A stretch of 63,378 bases of DNA from CAYSPT01 sp964432985 (GTDB taxonomy: Bacteria; Muiribacteriota; CAYSPT01). The DNA is taken from NCBI GenBank assembly GCA_964432985.1, contig CAYSPT010000029.1, positions 1 through 63,378 of the forward strand, in the 5' to 3' direction. Both the position numbers and the translations under genes were made by a program. A model generated the notes under the pieces. The model saw nothing but the letters and a program-made list of their open reading frames with translations. It was not told the origin of the DNA and made no database searches. Every line of letters begins with the position of its first letter. The first letter of the stretch is position 1. This document shows positions 7,974-17,291 of the stretch, one piece after another.

Positions 7974-8789
7974 ATGAAAAAGCAGGCCGGAAGCCTACTG
8001 ACCGCGGCTTTCAAACAGCAGAAGGAGAACGGGAACAAAACACTTGTTACCTTTATCACCGCCGGATTTCCCGATCTCGACACTACCGAAGCGCTGATTT
8101 ACACCCTGTCAGAAGCCGGCGCGGACATCATCGAACTGGGGATTCCCTTCTCAGATCCTATGGCCGATGGCCCGACCATCCAGCTTTCGTCGGAAAAAGC
8201 CCTTAAAGCCGGCGTCACACCGAAAGATGTCATCAACCTGGTTAAAAAGGTGAGAAAGCACACCCGGGTACCGATCATTCTGTTCGGATACTACAATCCC
8301 ATCTATTCCTATGGACTCGAGCGGTTTACCCGAGATGCCCGGCGCGCCGGGGTGGACGGGCTGCTGGTGGTAGACCTGCCTCCGGAGGAAGCCGGCGAAC
8401 TGGAGGAGCACGCCGACCGAAACGGCCTGGACTTGATCTTCCTACTGACACCCACCAGTGATACAGACCGTATCAAACTGGTAGCCGACCGGGCCAGGGG
8501 GTTCGTCTATTTCGTGGCGGTAACCGGGGTGACCGGAGCGCGCACCACGCTGCCGCGCAATGTAAAGATGAAAATCCGGGCAGCACGACGGGACATAGAT
8601 CTTCCCATCGCCGTGGGATTCGGAATCTCCACTCCCCAGCAGGCAGCCACCATTTCCCGCTGGGCGGATGGGATCATCGTGGGAAGCGCCGTCATCAAGA
8701 TCATCGACCGCTACCAGGAAGATCCGGCCCTGGAACGGAAGGTAGCCGTCTTCGTCCGGTCGTTGAAGAATGCCATTTCCGCCCTGTAA
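7974..8789 (+). CDS. trpA: Tryptophan synthase alpha chain
   Basis: A 271-residue TIM-barrel lyase that cleaves indole-3-glycerol phosphate to indole, which is channelled to TrpB. Catalytic residues are present: Glu54 in IIELGIPFSDP and Asp65 in MADGPTIQ. The VTGVTGARTT loop and the phosphate-binding GFGIST and GIIVGSA motifs are intact. The GAGGTGA ribosome site overlaps the trpB stop region, and only 4 bases separate the genes, so the two subunits are made together. Confidence 0.96.
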   Translation: MKKQAGSLLTAAFKQQKENGNKTLVTFITAGFPDLDTTEALIYTLSEAGADIIELGIPFSDPMADGPTIQLSSEKALKAGVTPKDVINLVKKVRKHTRVPIILFGYYNPIYSYGLERFTRDARRAGVDGLLVVDLPPEEAGELEEHADRNGLDLIFLLTPTSDTDRIKLVADRARGFVYFVAVTGVTGARTTLPRNVKMKIRAARRDIDLPIAVGFGISTPQQAATISRWADGIIVGSAVIKIIDRYQEDPALERKVAVFVRSLKNAISAL

Positions 8790-8861
8790 AGCCGGGTAGG
8801 TGGCCTGCCCTGTACAGCCGGGTAGGAAAAAAAGAGAGTATACGTGTCCGGAGGTAGTACT

Positions 8862-9722
8862 GTGAAACGTCGCGGACGGTACATTTTTATCCTGCTTTTC
8901 ACCGGTGCCTTAACCGCTTTTTCTTCCGTTGCCGGAGCTGATATATGCCCCCACTGCTGGACCGACTGCGGGATTTCGGGGCACGGGGGACCGGGTCCCG
9001 AACCGGCGGCCAACACGGCTGTTCCGCTCGAAGTTACCAAAGGGACCATCTCGGTGGGGCACAGCTTTCTGGCTCCTCCGGATTCACAGCCTTCGGGACT
9101 TGCCTGGCACGGTGGGCATCTGTGGATGTCGTCATACATACTCGAGCCTGGAATCTACAAGCTCAATCCGAATACGGGAGAAACAGAAAACGTGTTTCGT
9201 CCCGATGTCGTGTGGAACAACCGATACGGAGGGCTGGCTCCCGGTACCACATCCATGTTTCACCTCCAGGCTAATAACGGCAACAAGATATCCGAGCTGG
9301 ATTACGTGCGTTTCCGGGAACTCAGGAGATTTCCCATAGAGGATTCCCGCTGGAACTACTCCGATATCGCCCAGCACAACGGTTATCTGTGGATGATAGG
9401 CAATGAGGATGCCCTCGACCCCGATTCCTACCGACTGATGAAGATTTCCATCGAAGACGGATCGGTCGTTGCCTCCTTCCCAGTGCCTGAAGGCACGCAG
9501 GGGAACCAGAATTACGGGATGACGGCCGATGGTTCGTCCCTGTGGATATCTACAGGAAGCAGCCTGTTCAGGATCAGCCCGCGCAACGGTGGTGTGACCG
9601 GGACCTTTGATTTCGCGCCGGGTAACCGTGCTCACCGCCGGATTGAAAGCCTGGCCTGGGACGGAACCCGCCTCTGGGGAGCATCTTTTCACGGCAGTAT
9701 TTTCGAATTGATCATTGAGTAA
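8862..9722 (+). CDS. Secreted beta-propeller-like protein
   Basis: A 286-residue protein with an N-terminal signal sequence (KRRGRYIFILLFTGALTAF, then SVAGA). The mature part opens with a Cys-rich stretch (CPHCWTDC). It then shows repeated W-containing strands: GLAWHGGHLWMSS, GYLWMIGNE, SSLWISTGSSLFRI and SLAWDGTRLWGAS. This is the pattern of SMP-30/NHL or glutamine-cyclotransferase-like propellers. No catalytic residues were identified, so the function is unknown. GTG 8862 is preferred over 8844 because CGGAGG lies 7 bases upstream. Confidence 0.75.
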   Translation: MKRRGRYIFILLFTGALTAFSSVAGADICPHCWTDCGISGHGGPGPEPAANTAVPLEVTKGTISVGHSFLAPPDSQPSGLAWHGGHLWMSSYILEPGIYKLNPNTGETENVFRPDVVWNNRYGGLAPGTTSMFHLQANNGNKISELDYVRFRELRRFPIEDSRWNYSDIAQHNGYLWMIGNEDALDPDSYRLMKISIEDGSVVASFPVPEGTQGNQNYGMTADGSSLWISTGSSLFRISPRNGGVTGTFDFAPGNRAHRRIESLAWDGTRLWGASFHGSIFELIIE

Positions 9723-9736
9723 CGGAAGGGAAACCT

Positions 9737-10327
9737 ATGTCAAACGACAGCAACCTTTGCCGGTGCCCCTGGGTCGAGTTAAACAAACCGGATTACGTGG
9801 ATTATCACGATAAAGAGTGGGGAGTGCCCGTCCATGACGACCGTCTGCTATTCGAGTTTTTGACCCTGGAATCGGCTCAAGCGGGACTCAGTTGGTATAC
9901 CGTGCTGAGGAAACGGGAGAACTACCGCTCCGCCTTCGACGGTTTCGACCCCGAAAAGGTGGCCCGGTACGATGAAGAGAAGATCCAACAGCTGCTGGCC
10001 AACCCGGGAATCATCCGTAACCGGCTGAAGGTGCGCAGCGCTGTGAACAACGCCCGGTTGTTCCTGAAGGTACAGGAAGAGTTCGGCAGCTTCGATGCGT
10101 ACATCTGGCGGTTTGTGGACGGCACACCGGTAGTGAACAAACTCCGGACATTGAGTGAATACCCGGCGACAACACCACAGTCCGACGCCATGAGCAAGGA
10201 CCTGCGGAAGCGCGGGTTCAAGTTTGTCGGCTCCACCATCTGCTACGCCCACATGCAGGCTACCGGCATGGTCAACGATCATACCATGAACTGCTTCCGC
10301 TACCGGGAAATTATCGAATTGTACTGA
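9737..10327 (+). CDS. tag: DNA-3-methyladenine glycosylase I
   Basis: A 196-residue base-excision repair enzyme that removes 3-methyladenine from alkylated DNA. The family's zinc site is recognisable: Cys10 (RCPW), His24 (YHDKEWG), His182 and Cys186 (NDHTMNCF). The substrate-pocket motif LESAQAGLSWYTVLRKREN includes the Glu that recognises the methylated base. Length matches E. coli Tag. It follows the secreted protein gene by 14 bases and may be co-transcribed, with no functional link apparent. Confidence 0.96.
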   Translation: MSNDSNLCRCPWVELNKPDYVDYHDKEWGVPVHDDRLLFEFLTLESAQAGLSWYTVLRKRENYRSAFDGFDPEKVARYDEEKIQQLLANPGIIRNRLKVRSAVNNARLFLKVQEEFGSFDAYIWRFVDGTPVVNKLRTLSEYPATTPQSDAMSKDLRKRGFKFVGSTICYAHMQATGMVNDHTMNCFRYREIIELY

Positions 10328-10398
10328 GTAATTCCAGTAACAGGTGTGCTGCATACTGGCGAACCGAAACATCGTCTGTTTTGAAGGAGGGAAAATAT

Positions 10399-10887
10399 AT
10401 GAAACGTTTCATTTTGATTTTTACCGTGCTGGGCCTGATGTGCTCCCCGTCCCTGGCCGTGGAGTTTAAAACCTTGAGTCTGGATGATGCCTCTTCCGTC
10501 ACCCCGAAAATAGTGACCGATTTCGAGATAAAAAAAGAGGGAGAAGCATCGGTCAGGATAGAGACGCAATGGCCCACCACCGTGTGCCTGGGAGAGGTTA
10601 CCGGGTTGGACATCGAGAATGCCAGGATAACTTACACCGCTTATGTCAAAAGTGATTTTACCGGGACCGCCTATCTCGAAATGTGGGCCCACGTAGACGG
10701 AGGGCAGTACTTCTCCCGCGGCCTGAACTCGACTATCAGCGACACCGCCGACTGGAAACCGCTTTCGACACCCTTTATGTTTCAGAAAGGGCAGGTCCCC
10801 GAAAAAATCACCCTGAACCTGGTTATAAACGGCACGGGCACGGTCTGGATTGACGGTATCATACTGTCGAAGGAGCCGCTGCACTAA
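10399..10887 (+). CDS. Small secreted protein, carbohydrate-binding-like fold possible
   Basis: A 162-residue exported protein: signal peptide KRFILIFTVLGLMCSPSLA, mature domain of about 140 residues. The pattern (EFKTLSLDDAS...VTGLDIENARITYTAYVKSDFTGTAYLEMWAHVDGGQYFSRGL...GTVWIDGI) resembles jelly-roll carbohydrate-binding or CIA30-like beta-sandwich domains, but this is a resemblance only. AAGGAGG lies 8 bases before ATG 10399. The 3' end overlaps the convergent Na/Pi gene by 29 bp. Confidence 0.7.
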   Translation: MKRFILIFTVLGLMCSPSLAVEFKTLSLDDASSVTPKIVTDFEIKKEGEASVRIETQWPTTVCLGEVTGLDIENARITYTAYVKSDFTGTAYLEMWAHVDGGQYFSRGLNSTISDTADWKPLSTPFMFQKGQVPEKITLNLVINGTGTVWIDGIILSKEPLH

Positions 10888-12988
10888 TAGTTGATTCCTG
10901 CTCTTCGCCGCCCAGTTCCACCACAGCCTTGGCCACCTGAGTGCTCAAGGAGAACAACTGCTTGAAATCGGCCAGGATACTCAGGTAGTTGGTGCTGGTA
11001 GCGATGGTTTTCTTGTCGCCCGAACTGTACTTCTGCAGATGCGCTATGTGCAGTGCCGTGCAGTACACATCTATTTTCTTGGCGTCCTCCACCACACTTC
11101 GGGCCAGTTCGAAGTCGTTGTTGATAAATGCTTCGGAGGCCCGGGTAAGATTGGTTTTGATTTTCCCATGGAAGTCGGTAATGTGTGCGATGTCAAGCTC
11201 GGAAAATGTTAGATCGTATTCAATCATCTTGGTAAAGGTAGAGGGAAGCAGGCTCTTGCTGATGACGTCCCCGAAGTTTTCCAGCTCTTCGGCGATAATC
11301 ATCAATTCGGCCTCCACCAGTGATTGTTCCGAACCGAGCTCCTCCTGGATGATTTTGGCGATGTACGGTTTGACCGCTTTGTACAGCACATCGATTATCT
11401 GATCCTCTTTTATGGCCTGCTCCAGAAGTTTTGGGTCACGGGTTTCGAACACCCCGATGACCTTGTCTAACAGCCGCTGGGCGTAATACGTCATTCTTCC
11501 CACTTCTTTTTTGGCTACCACCAGAGCCATCTCCGGGTACTTGAGCAGGGTTTCGTCCAGGTATTTGGGTTTGATGTGCTTTTCGTCTTTCCTGACGGGA
11601 ATCAGCCACTTGCTCACCTTCGCCAGGTACGGGGTAAAGGGAAGCCAGGCGATGACCGCGATAATCTTGGCGATGGAGTGGGCGTTGGCTATCTGCCGGG
11701 GGGCGTATATGGCTATCTGCTCGGCGGTGGCCAGGGAAGACAACCCGGCGGGATGCGGGGAAATGGCGTAGATCAGGTCCCGATACACGCCAATCAGCGG
11801 CAGGAATACCGCCACCTTCGACATGTTGAAGAACACGTGTACCAGTGCCGCCCGCTTTGATTCGCGGTTGGCACCCAGGCTGGCGATGACAGCATTGGTG
11901 CTCGTTCCGATATTGGCTCCCAGGATAAGGGGGATGGCGTTTTCCAGGGTCAAAAGGCCCTGGAAAGCCAGGGCGATATAGACCCCGGTGGCGGCACTGG
12001 AGGACCGTATGATACCGGTGAAAAGCGCGCCTACCAGGACGCCGATAAGAGGATTATTCAGGTTGACCATCAACTCGATGAACGGTTGATAAGTCCGCAG
12101 CGGTTTGGTTACATCGGTCATTATCTTGAGACCGAGAAACAACAGCCCGAATCCGATCATCATGTTGCCGGTGGCAATTGTCCGCTTTCTCCTCGATGAC
12201 ACCCTGATGAGGAATCCGATGGCGATGAATATCAGAGCGTAGTCCGTCAGCTTGAACGCCACGATCTGGGCCGTGATGGTGGTACCGATGTTGGCCCCCA
12301 GTATGACGCCGATGGCCTGAACGAGGTTCATCAAACCGCTGTTAATCAAGCCTACCACCATGACCGTGGTGGCCGAGGAGGATTGAATGACTGCGGTTAC
12401 GAGTGCCCCCACCAACACCCCGGAAACTCGATTTGATGTGTACTTCGCCAGCACCTCTTTGAGCTTTTTGGCCCCCATTTTCTGAAGATTGTCACTCATG
12501 AACAACATGCCGAAGAGAAACATGGCCAGGCCCCCGAGCAGCGAGAGGGCGATGAAACCCAGCCAGAACTTGTTGAGCACGTTTATTTCGAATACCAGTG
12601 GGGAGTTTCCCGATTCAGGGACAAAAGCGAAAATTTTGTAGGTGCCGACGTACTGTCCAACGGGCAGGCTGGTGGAGGCCAGGCCGGAGGAATCGGTGGT
12701 TACTATCAATTGAGCGAGTTTGATTTCTTTATCTTTACGAGGTGACTCAAGGATGGAAAAGTATACTTCTTTATCACTCACGGGTTTTCCATCCAGGACG
12801 AGTTGCACGGACAGGGTCTGGTCTAACCGGTCACCGGCGATAACATCGATTTTGCTTTGGCCAGCCTTGTACGTCTGGTTTATCAGCGACGGGCTGATTT
12901 GAGCGTTGAGCGGGGGTAGACTGAGAACAACGAGACCAAGAAAAAACAGAACCACTGTGATTATATTATGTTTGTGTAGTAACGTCAT
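10859..12988 (-). CDS. Na/Pi cotransporter family protein with PhoU domain
   Basis: A 709-residue inner-membrane protein. It has an N-terminal signal/anchor followed by an extracytoplasmic Ig-like domain (about residues 30-135: VSVQLVLDGKPV-type strands ending VFEINVLN). A transporter core of about eight membrane helices carries the duplicated Na/Pi signature QSSSATTVM and IIRSSSAATG. A cytoplasmic PhoU-like helical domain lies near the C terminus (about 530-690). It is expected to import phosphate with sodium or export anions. The Ig-like front domain is an uncommon addition. Its 3' end overlaps the convergent small secreted gene. Confidence 0.9.
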   Translation of the reverse strand: MTLLHKHNIITVVLFFLGLVVLSLPPLNAQISPSLINQTYKAGQSKIDVIAGDRLDQTLSVQLVLDGKPVSDKEVYFSILESPRKDKEIKLAQLIVTTDSSGLASTSLPVGQYVGTYKIFAFVPESGNSPLVFEINVLNKFWLGFIALSLLGGLAMFLFGMLFMSDNLQKMGAKKLKEVLAKYTSNRVSGVLVGALVTAVIQSSSATTVMVVGLINSGLMNLVQAIGVILGANIGTTITAQIVAFKLTDYALIFIAIGFLIRVSSRRKRTIATGNMMIGFGLLFLGLKIMTDVTKPLRTYQPFIELMVNLNNPLIGVLVGALFTGIIRSSSAATGVYIALAFQGLLTLENAIPLILGANIGTSTNAVIASLGANRESKRAALVHVFFNMSKVAVFLPLIGVYRDLIYAISPHPAGLSSLATAEQIAIYAPRQIANAHSIAKIIAVIAWLPFTPYLAKVSKWLIPVRKDEKHIKPKYLDETLLKYPEMALVVAKKEVGRMTYYAQRLLDKVIGVFETRDPKLLEQAIKEDQIIDVLYKAVKPYIAKIIQEELGSEQSLVEAELMIIAEELENFGDVISKSLLPSTFTKMIEYDLTFSELDIAHITDFHGKIKTNLTRASEAFINNDFELARSVVEDAKKIDVYCTALHIAHLQKYSSGDKKTIATSTNYLSILADFKQLFSLSTQVAKAVVELGGEEQESTISAAAPSTV

Positions 12989-13008
12989 TACTTACAGCCC
13001 CTCTCTAT

Positions 13009-13037
13009 ACTATAGGAGAAAAGAGCTGCTTCGTCAA
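13009..13037 (-). promoter_or_regulatory. Sigma-70 promoter of the Na/Pi gene
   Basis: On the minus strand TTGACG (13037-13032) and TATAGT (13014-13009) are separated by exactly 17 bp. The start would lie about 13 bases upstream of the GAGGGG ribosome site and ATG 12988. An 11-bp match to the dispersed CCCGAATAATT element lies just upstream (13040-13050). Confidence 0.7.
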
Positions 13038-13111
13038 AAAATTATTCGGGACTCTCTCTAAAAACCACTTTTCAAAAGACACCTATCAGATGACCCGGTG
13101 AGCAGCCGGTG

Positions 13112-15604
13112 CTACTCTTCCTCAGTGCCTCCAGAGCGCTCACCGATGAGAATCCGGCTGGTGGCGATGATGCTGGCCGGCAGCACGAAAAGATCGGCCG
13201 CCAGCGCAAACGAGAGGGTCATGGCCACCAGCAGCCCGAACTGACGCGTGGGCTGGAAACCCGACAGCATGGGCACCAGGAAACCGGCGATGTTGACCAC
13301 CGAGGTAAAGATAATTGCCTTACCGGTAAACACCGTGGTCATGGAGGCCACTTCCTGAAGGGAGCAGCTCGATGAGGCGAGCTCTTTTCTGAACCGCGTC
13401 AGGTAATGGATTGTATCGTCCAGGGCGATTCCCAGGGCAACCGAGGCCACCATGACCGTCCCCACATTCAGGGTAATGCCCATCCATCCCATCAAACCGA
13501 TGATGAAAATAATCGGAAGCAGGTTCGGCGTGATACTGAGGGCCCCGTAGAGAGTTGAGCGGAAAATCACGAACAGGATGACCGTCACCAGCACGAAAGC
13601 GATGGCAAAGCTCTTCACCTGGCTTTCGAGCAGGTACTTATACAGGATATTGTACATGAACGAGATACCGTTTACGTGTACCGTGACGCCTGTTCCCGCA
13701 AATAGTTCCCGGGCCCGCTTCTCAATAGAGTTGGCCAGGTCTACGATATCCCTGGAACGAGTGCTCTGAATCCGTATTTTTACCGCGATACGTCCCCGGG
13801 CGTAGTCGGGGGTCACCAACCGCTGAAGCTCCTGGCGGCCCGCATCGGACAGGCTGAACAGAAACAGCTCCTGGGCGATCAAGGCCTGTCGGTCGGGCAC
13901 CCGGTTCTCAGCGGGGTTGTCGTCGTGAAGCGCCATGTTGATACGCTTGATATACACGGGCAGAGACAGTATTTTTTCCACCAGGGGATAGTCCTTGATC
14001 TCGCCGGCCAGCGAATCCATCCGCTTTAGAACGTCAGGGTCTTTCAGGATTCCCTCTTCACCCGAGATGAGGACCTCCAGATCGCCGGCACCCGAGAGGT
14101 CCCGGTCGATCTCCATGGAAGCCAGGTAAAACGGGCTGTCTTTCGGAAACCATTCCATCTGGTTGGTCTCCACCTGCATCCAGGCGATTCCGAGACCAAA
14201 CACGATGAATCCCAGTACCGTCACCACCAGTACGGCGTTGGTGCGGTGATCGTTGACCCGGGAAACCCGTTTGAGCAGCGCCCTCCACCCGGCGGCTTCC
14301 CGCAGTTTCTTCGCTCCCGGAACCAATGTCAGCAGCAGGGGAACCGTAAGAATGGACACGATGAAGGCGAACATGATACCGGCAGCAGAGCCTATCCCGA
14401 AATTTTTCACCGCTTCGATGGGGCTGGTGGCCAGCGAAACCAGACCGATGGCGGTGGTCACGCTGGTAATGAAGCAGGGAATGGTAATGTAACGTACGGT
14501 CTCGATAAAGGCTTCACGCTCATCCGCGCCGTCCGCCCTGACCTCGTCGAAATACTCGATGATGTGTATGCAGTCGGCAATGGAGAGGATGATCACCAGC
14601 GGAATCAGCATACCAGTGACCACATTGACGGAAAATCCCAGGATACAATTGAATCCCAGGGCCCAGCACAGGCAGATACCCACCACCGCCAGCACTATGA
14701 CCACCCGTGAGAAGGAACGGAACAGGATGAACATGAAGGCGGTGATGATGAGCATGATCAGCAGCGGGAAAATGGTCTGGTTTTGCTTGGCGTAGCGGTT
14801 GAACTCGGACATCATCATGATGTCTCCGCAGAACAAGATATTGAGCCCGGCGGGTTTCCCCTTATAGATGATCTCTTCCACCTGCCGCACCGCCCGGTCA
14901 GTTTCAAGCACGGTCATGTCCTGAAACGCCACCACGATGGTGGTGAACGTGGCATCGGCCGACACCAGGTACCCGTTGAACAACTCGTCCTCTAGCGCCC
15001 GTTCCCGGATAGTCTCCAGGCTGGTGCTCTCCAGGTCCTGCAGAAGCGGTGTTATCTCTATCCCTTCTGATGTTCCCACTATCTTGTTGGCGTTGGCCAG
15101 GCTGTGCACCTGCTTTACCAGTCCGGCAGCGGGCCTGTCGGGCGCTGCCGATGGTGTGGATCCTCCGGTCAAACCGGAGGATGACTCAGGCTGGTTGGAG
15201 GATGGCTCAGGCTGGCCGGACTCCGCCGACAGGTCCTCCCCGCCGATGAGAAAGTCGAATTCGTCCAGCTCATCACCCGGTTGGCCGCTGGCGGCGAAAT
15301 CCGTTCCGTCACTCTCAGCCGCGCCCAGGGTTTCCAGTTCTTCGGTCTTTTCCTTGATGTACTCCAGGATTTCCCGGGTGAAAACGTCCCCGGAGCGAAG
15401 CCCGATAATGATAAACCGCCCGTCCTCAAAGGTGTCACAGAAGTCCCGGTACCTGACATAGTCGGGATTACTTTTAGAAAACCAGGCTCCGATGGAATTG
15501 TCCATTCGGATCTCTATGAGGTAAGCCATCCGGGCGGTTACGAGAAGCACAAGCACCAGGAGAGGATAGCGAAAACGGTAGATAAAACGTGCCAGGCCGG
15601 CCAT
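13112..15604 (-). CDS. RND superfamily exporter (MMPL type)
   Basis: An 830-residue membrane protein with the RND half-repeat plan twice. Each half has one helix (first at residues 10-30), a large periplasmic loop, then five helices. Conserved membrane segments include DCIHIIEYFDE and GIALDDTIHYLTRF, the equivalent of the proton-relay Asp region. The first loop contains a low-complexity linker (Ser/Pro/Glu repeats, DNA 15160-15240). TAATG overlap with the upstream LolA-like gene shows translational coupling. Such pairs are thought to export lipids or lipoprotein-like cargo across the envelope; the substrate is unknown. Confidence 0.9.
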   Translation of the reverse strand: MAGLARFIYRFRYPLLVLVLLVTARMAYLIEIRMDNSIGAWFSKSNPDYVRYRDFCDTFEDGRFIIIGLRSGDVFTREILEYIKEKTEELETLGAAESDGTDFAASGQPGDELDEFDFLIGGEDLSAESGQPEPSSNQPESSSGLTGGSTPSAAPDRPAAGLVKQVHSLANANKIVGTSEGIEITPLLQDLESTSLETIRERALEDELFNGYLVSADATFTTIVVAFQDMTVLETDRAVRQVEEIIYKGKPAGLNILFCGDIMMMSEFNRYAKQNQTIFPLLIMLIITAFMFILFRSFSRVVIVLAVVGICLCWALGFNCILGFSVNVVTGMLIPLVIILSIADCIHIIEYFDEVRADGADEREAFIETVRYITIPCFITSVTTAIGLVSLATSPIEAVKNFGIGSAAGIMFAFIVSILTVPLLLTLVPGAKKLREAAGWRALLKRVSRVNDHRTNAVLVVTVLGFIVFGLGIAWMQVETNQMEWFPKDSPFYLASMEIDRDLSGAGDLEVLISGEEGILKDPDVLKRMDSLAGEIKDYPLVEKILSLPVYIKRINMALHDDNPAENRVPDRQALIAQELFLFSLSDAGRQELQRLVTPDYARGRIAVKIRIQSTRSRDIVDLANSIEKRARELFAGTGVTVHVNGISFMYNILYKYLLESQVKSFAIAFVLVTVILFVIFRSTLYGALSITPNLLPIIFIIGLMGWMGITLNVGTVMVASVALGIALDDTIHYLTRFRKELASSSCSLQEVASMTTVFTGKAIIFTSVVNIAGFLVPMLSGFQPTRQFGLLVAMTLSFALAADLFVLPASIIATSRILIGERSGGTEEE
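15160..15182. repeat. Perfect palindrome in RND gene linker
   Basis: ATCCTCCGGT/ACCGGAGGAT, 10-bp arms around a 3-nt centre CAA, sits in the region encoding the Ser/Pro-rich linker. It is followed by two related 21-bp units (about 15179-15220) that encode SNQPESS- and SGQPEPS-like peptides. Confidence 0.85.
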
Positions 15605-16383
15605 TAACGTTTGAGCTCGCTTCGTGTGAACCGGTCGTCACCAATACTTTGGTTGTACTCTATCTTTTTCACGTTTATGATCGTCCGGTGGCCGGTTTTG
15701 CGGTTTTCCATCCGCATTTCCAGCGGGGTCCAGATGCCTTCAACCTTTTCCACGGACAGCACTTCATAATTCTTTTCCAGTTTACCGGCGCTGTTGTAGT
15801 ACCCCCCCTTGACGGCGACGAAGTTGTCTCTGCGGATCACGGTGATAATCTTGGGGTACTTCTGTTTTTTCTCTTTCGGGTAATAACCCACCACGAAACA
15901 GTGGTGCCCGTTATAGACCACATCTTCCTTGAGCATGCGGTAGGTGTAGTCTTCAAACATCCGGCCCGAGATGTCTTCGTAGGAAAAATCCGTACCGGCA
16001 AAGTTTTCATCCCGCTCCCGGGAAGCGATTCGCCTGACACGGCCCAATTCTGGCAGGTACAGGAAACGCTCGTTGTCTTCATCCCGATGCTCCCATACCA
16101 GAAAAGACGTGCCCTTGATATCGTTGGGATAAGTGAACTTGACCAGCAGCTTATCGCTCCCGTCGTAGTCTTTGCGGAGAATAAAGAGGTTTCGTTTCCG
16201 TTCGATGCCTTTTTTATCAATGAGAATCATTTCCATGGTAGAGGTGGAGTCTCTTCCCGTGTAACGGTCATCCACTTTTTTAGCCACCCAGGCACCTTTT
16301 TCATCGGCGAAACAGCAGGTATCCCCGGCCGCAGCCATCATCACCAGGGCTACCAGGCAGGATAGGCACAAGATTGTACGCAT
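15604..16383 (-). CDS. LolA-like outer-membrane lipoprotein-sorting family protein
   Basis: A 259-residue exported protein with a signal peptide (RTILCLSCLVALVMMAAAG). The mature part matches the LolA-like family that accompanies RND exporters: KDYDGSDKLLVKFTYPNDIKG, FLYLPELGRVRRI and DFSYEDISGR are typical motifs. It probably forms a half-barrel that handles lipid in the periplasm for the RND protein encoded just downstream. ATG 16383 follows GAGGAG at an 11-base distance; an earlier in-frame start at 16413 would place the ribosome site inside the gene. Confidence 0.87.
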   Translation of the reverse strand: MRTILCLSCLVALVMMAAAGDTCCFADEKGAWVAKKVDDRYTGRDSTSTMEMILIDKKGIERKRNLFILRKDYDGSDKLLVKFTYPNDIKGTSFLVWEHRDEDNERFLYLPELGRVRRIASRERDENFAGTDFSYEDISGRMFEDYTYRMLKEDVVYNGHHCFVVGYYPKEKKQKYPKIITVIRRDNFVAVKGGYYNSAGKLEKNYEVLSVEKVEGIWTPLEMRMENRKTGHRTIINVKKIEYNQSIGDDRFTRSELKR

Positions 16384-16493
16384 GATATCTATCACTCCTC
16401 GTGAAACCTTCACCGGTGCACACGTTTACGTGCACCGCCTTAACTCGCGATTGTAAGCAAAGTTATTGTAAACAAACACCGGACAAATGGCAA

Positions 16494-16526
16494 GAGGCCG
16501 TGAGAACTCGCTGCCCTCACGGCCTC
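16494..16526 (-). terminator. Strong hairpin downstream of lipoprotein gene A
   Basis: GAGGCCGTGAG (16494-16504) pairs with CTCACGGCCTC (16516-16526), 11 bp with an 11-nt loop, about 60 bases after the stop of the lipoprotein gene at 16588. No long T-run follows, so it may be a terminator or an mRNA-stabilising hairpin. Confidence 0.5.
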
Positions 16527-16587
16527 GTCATGTGCAATTTTTACCGGCGAGAACTTCAATCCAGGCTTCTTCACTTAAAGTGTGCAA

Positions 16588-17052
16588 CTATTCGTTGATC
16601 GTACCCTCATCCGCGCCGATGACCTCCCTGGTTACCGGCTCGGCATCATCGAGCCCGGTGTTGACAGAATCAAGCACGTTGTTGGCGGTGTCCAGGAGCG
16701 TTCCGTCATCCTGAAGGTTTCCGGCGGTGTTATCATCGTCCCCGCCAAAAATGCTTCCGACGCTCTGCACTGTCTGCTGCACGCCGTTCACGGCTCCAGG
16801 CACTGCCTGTACCGCCTGTCCGACCTGACCCAGGGTCTGAGCGGTATCATTAGCGCCGAATGCACCGGCGATGTTACCGGCAGCCCCCAGCGCTTGACCG
16901 ACCGCGCCCATAATGTTTGAATTACCAAGAACATTGACGATCCCGGAAATAATACTGCCGATAGCACCTATGGCACCGCACCCCTGAAGCAGCATACTTG
17001 ACATGACTAAAACCACCAGCACCAGCAGTGATGAACAATTTTTTCTGAACAT
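16588..17052 (-). CDS. Small lipoprotein, paralogue A of three
   Basis: A 154-residue predicted lipoprotein. The signal peptide ends in the lipobox MLLQGC. The mature N-terminal half is rich in Gly/Ala with small-residue spacing (IMGAVGQALGAAGNIAGAFG, GQVGQAVQAVPGAVNGVQQTVQ), a glycine-zipper-like pattern compatible with membrane-inserting helices. The C-terminal part is short and acidic. About the first 125 residues are shared closely with the lipoproteins at 17292 and 18945. I do not recognise the family. An upstream AAAGTTGGAA motif is conserved among the three genes. Confidence 0.8.
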   Translation of the reverse strand: MFRKNCSSLLVLVVLVMSSMLLQGCGAIGAIGSIISGIVNVLGNSNIMGAVGQALGAAGNIAGAFGANDTAQTLGQVGQAVQAVPGAVNGVQQTVQSVGSIFGGDDDNTAGNLQDDGTLLDTANNVLDSVNTGLDDAEPVTREVIGADEGTINE

Positions 17053-17150
17053 TTTGCATCCTCCCTTTCAGTACCGTCCCGTTTTTCCTGGGGAGCTCAA
17101 CCGCCCCGGTTTTTCTCATCTTCACTGTATATGTAACGCGAAGGTGGAAA

Positions 17151-17160
17151 AAAGTTGGAA
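17151..17160 (-). promoter_or_regulatory. Conserved AAAGTTGGAA motif, lipoprotein A
   Basis: This exact 10-mer lies 99 bp upstream of the start codon. It recurs 101 bp upstream of both paralogues, so it probably belongs to a shared promoter or operator. Read in the direction of transcription it is TTCCAACTTT, followed at 14-16 bases by GTTAC/GTAC. Confidence 0.5.
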
Positions 17161-17224
17161 ATTCTTCACAAAAAAATATCGTGACCCCAAAAGAAACACA
17201 GAAGTCGATGGGGCAATCTAAAAA

Positions 17225-17254
17225 CCGGCAGGGCGTTTAGCCCTGCCGGTTCTT
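17225..17254 (-). terminator. Terminator of lipoprotein gene B
   Basis: AACCGGCAGGGC pairs perfectly with GCCCTGCCGGTT around a 5-nt loop, followed on the minus strand by a short T-run. It lies about 40 bases past the stop of the gene at 17292. Confidence 0.75.
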
Positions 17255-17291
17255 TCTAGTCGGATGGAAGTTTCGTTGTTTATTTTTTCTC

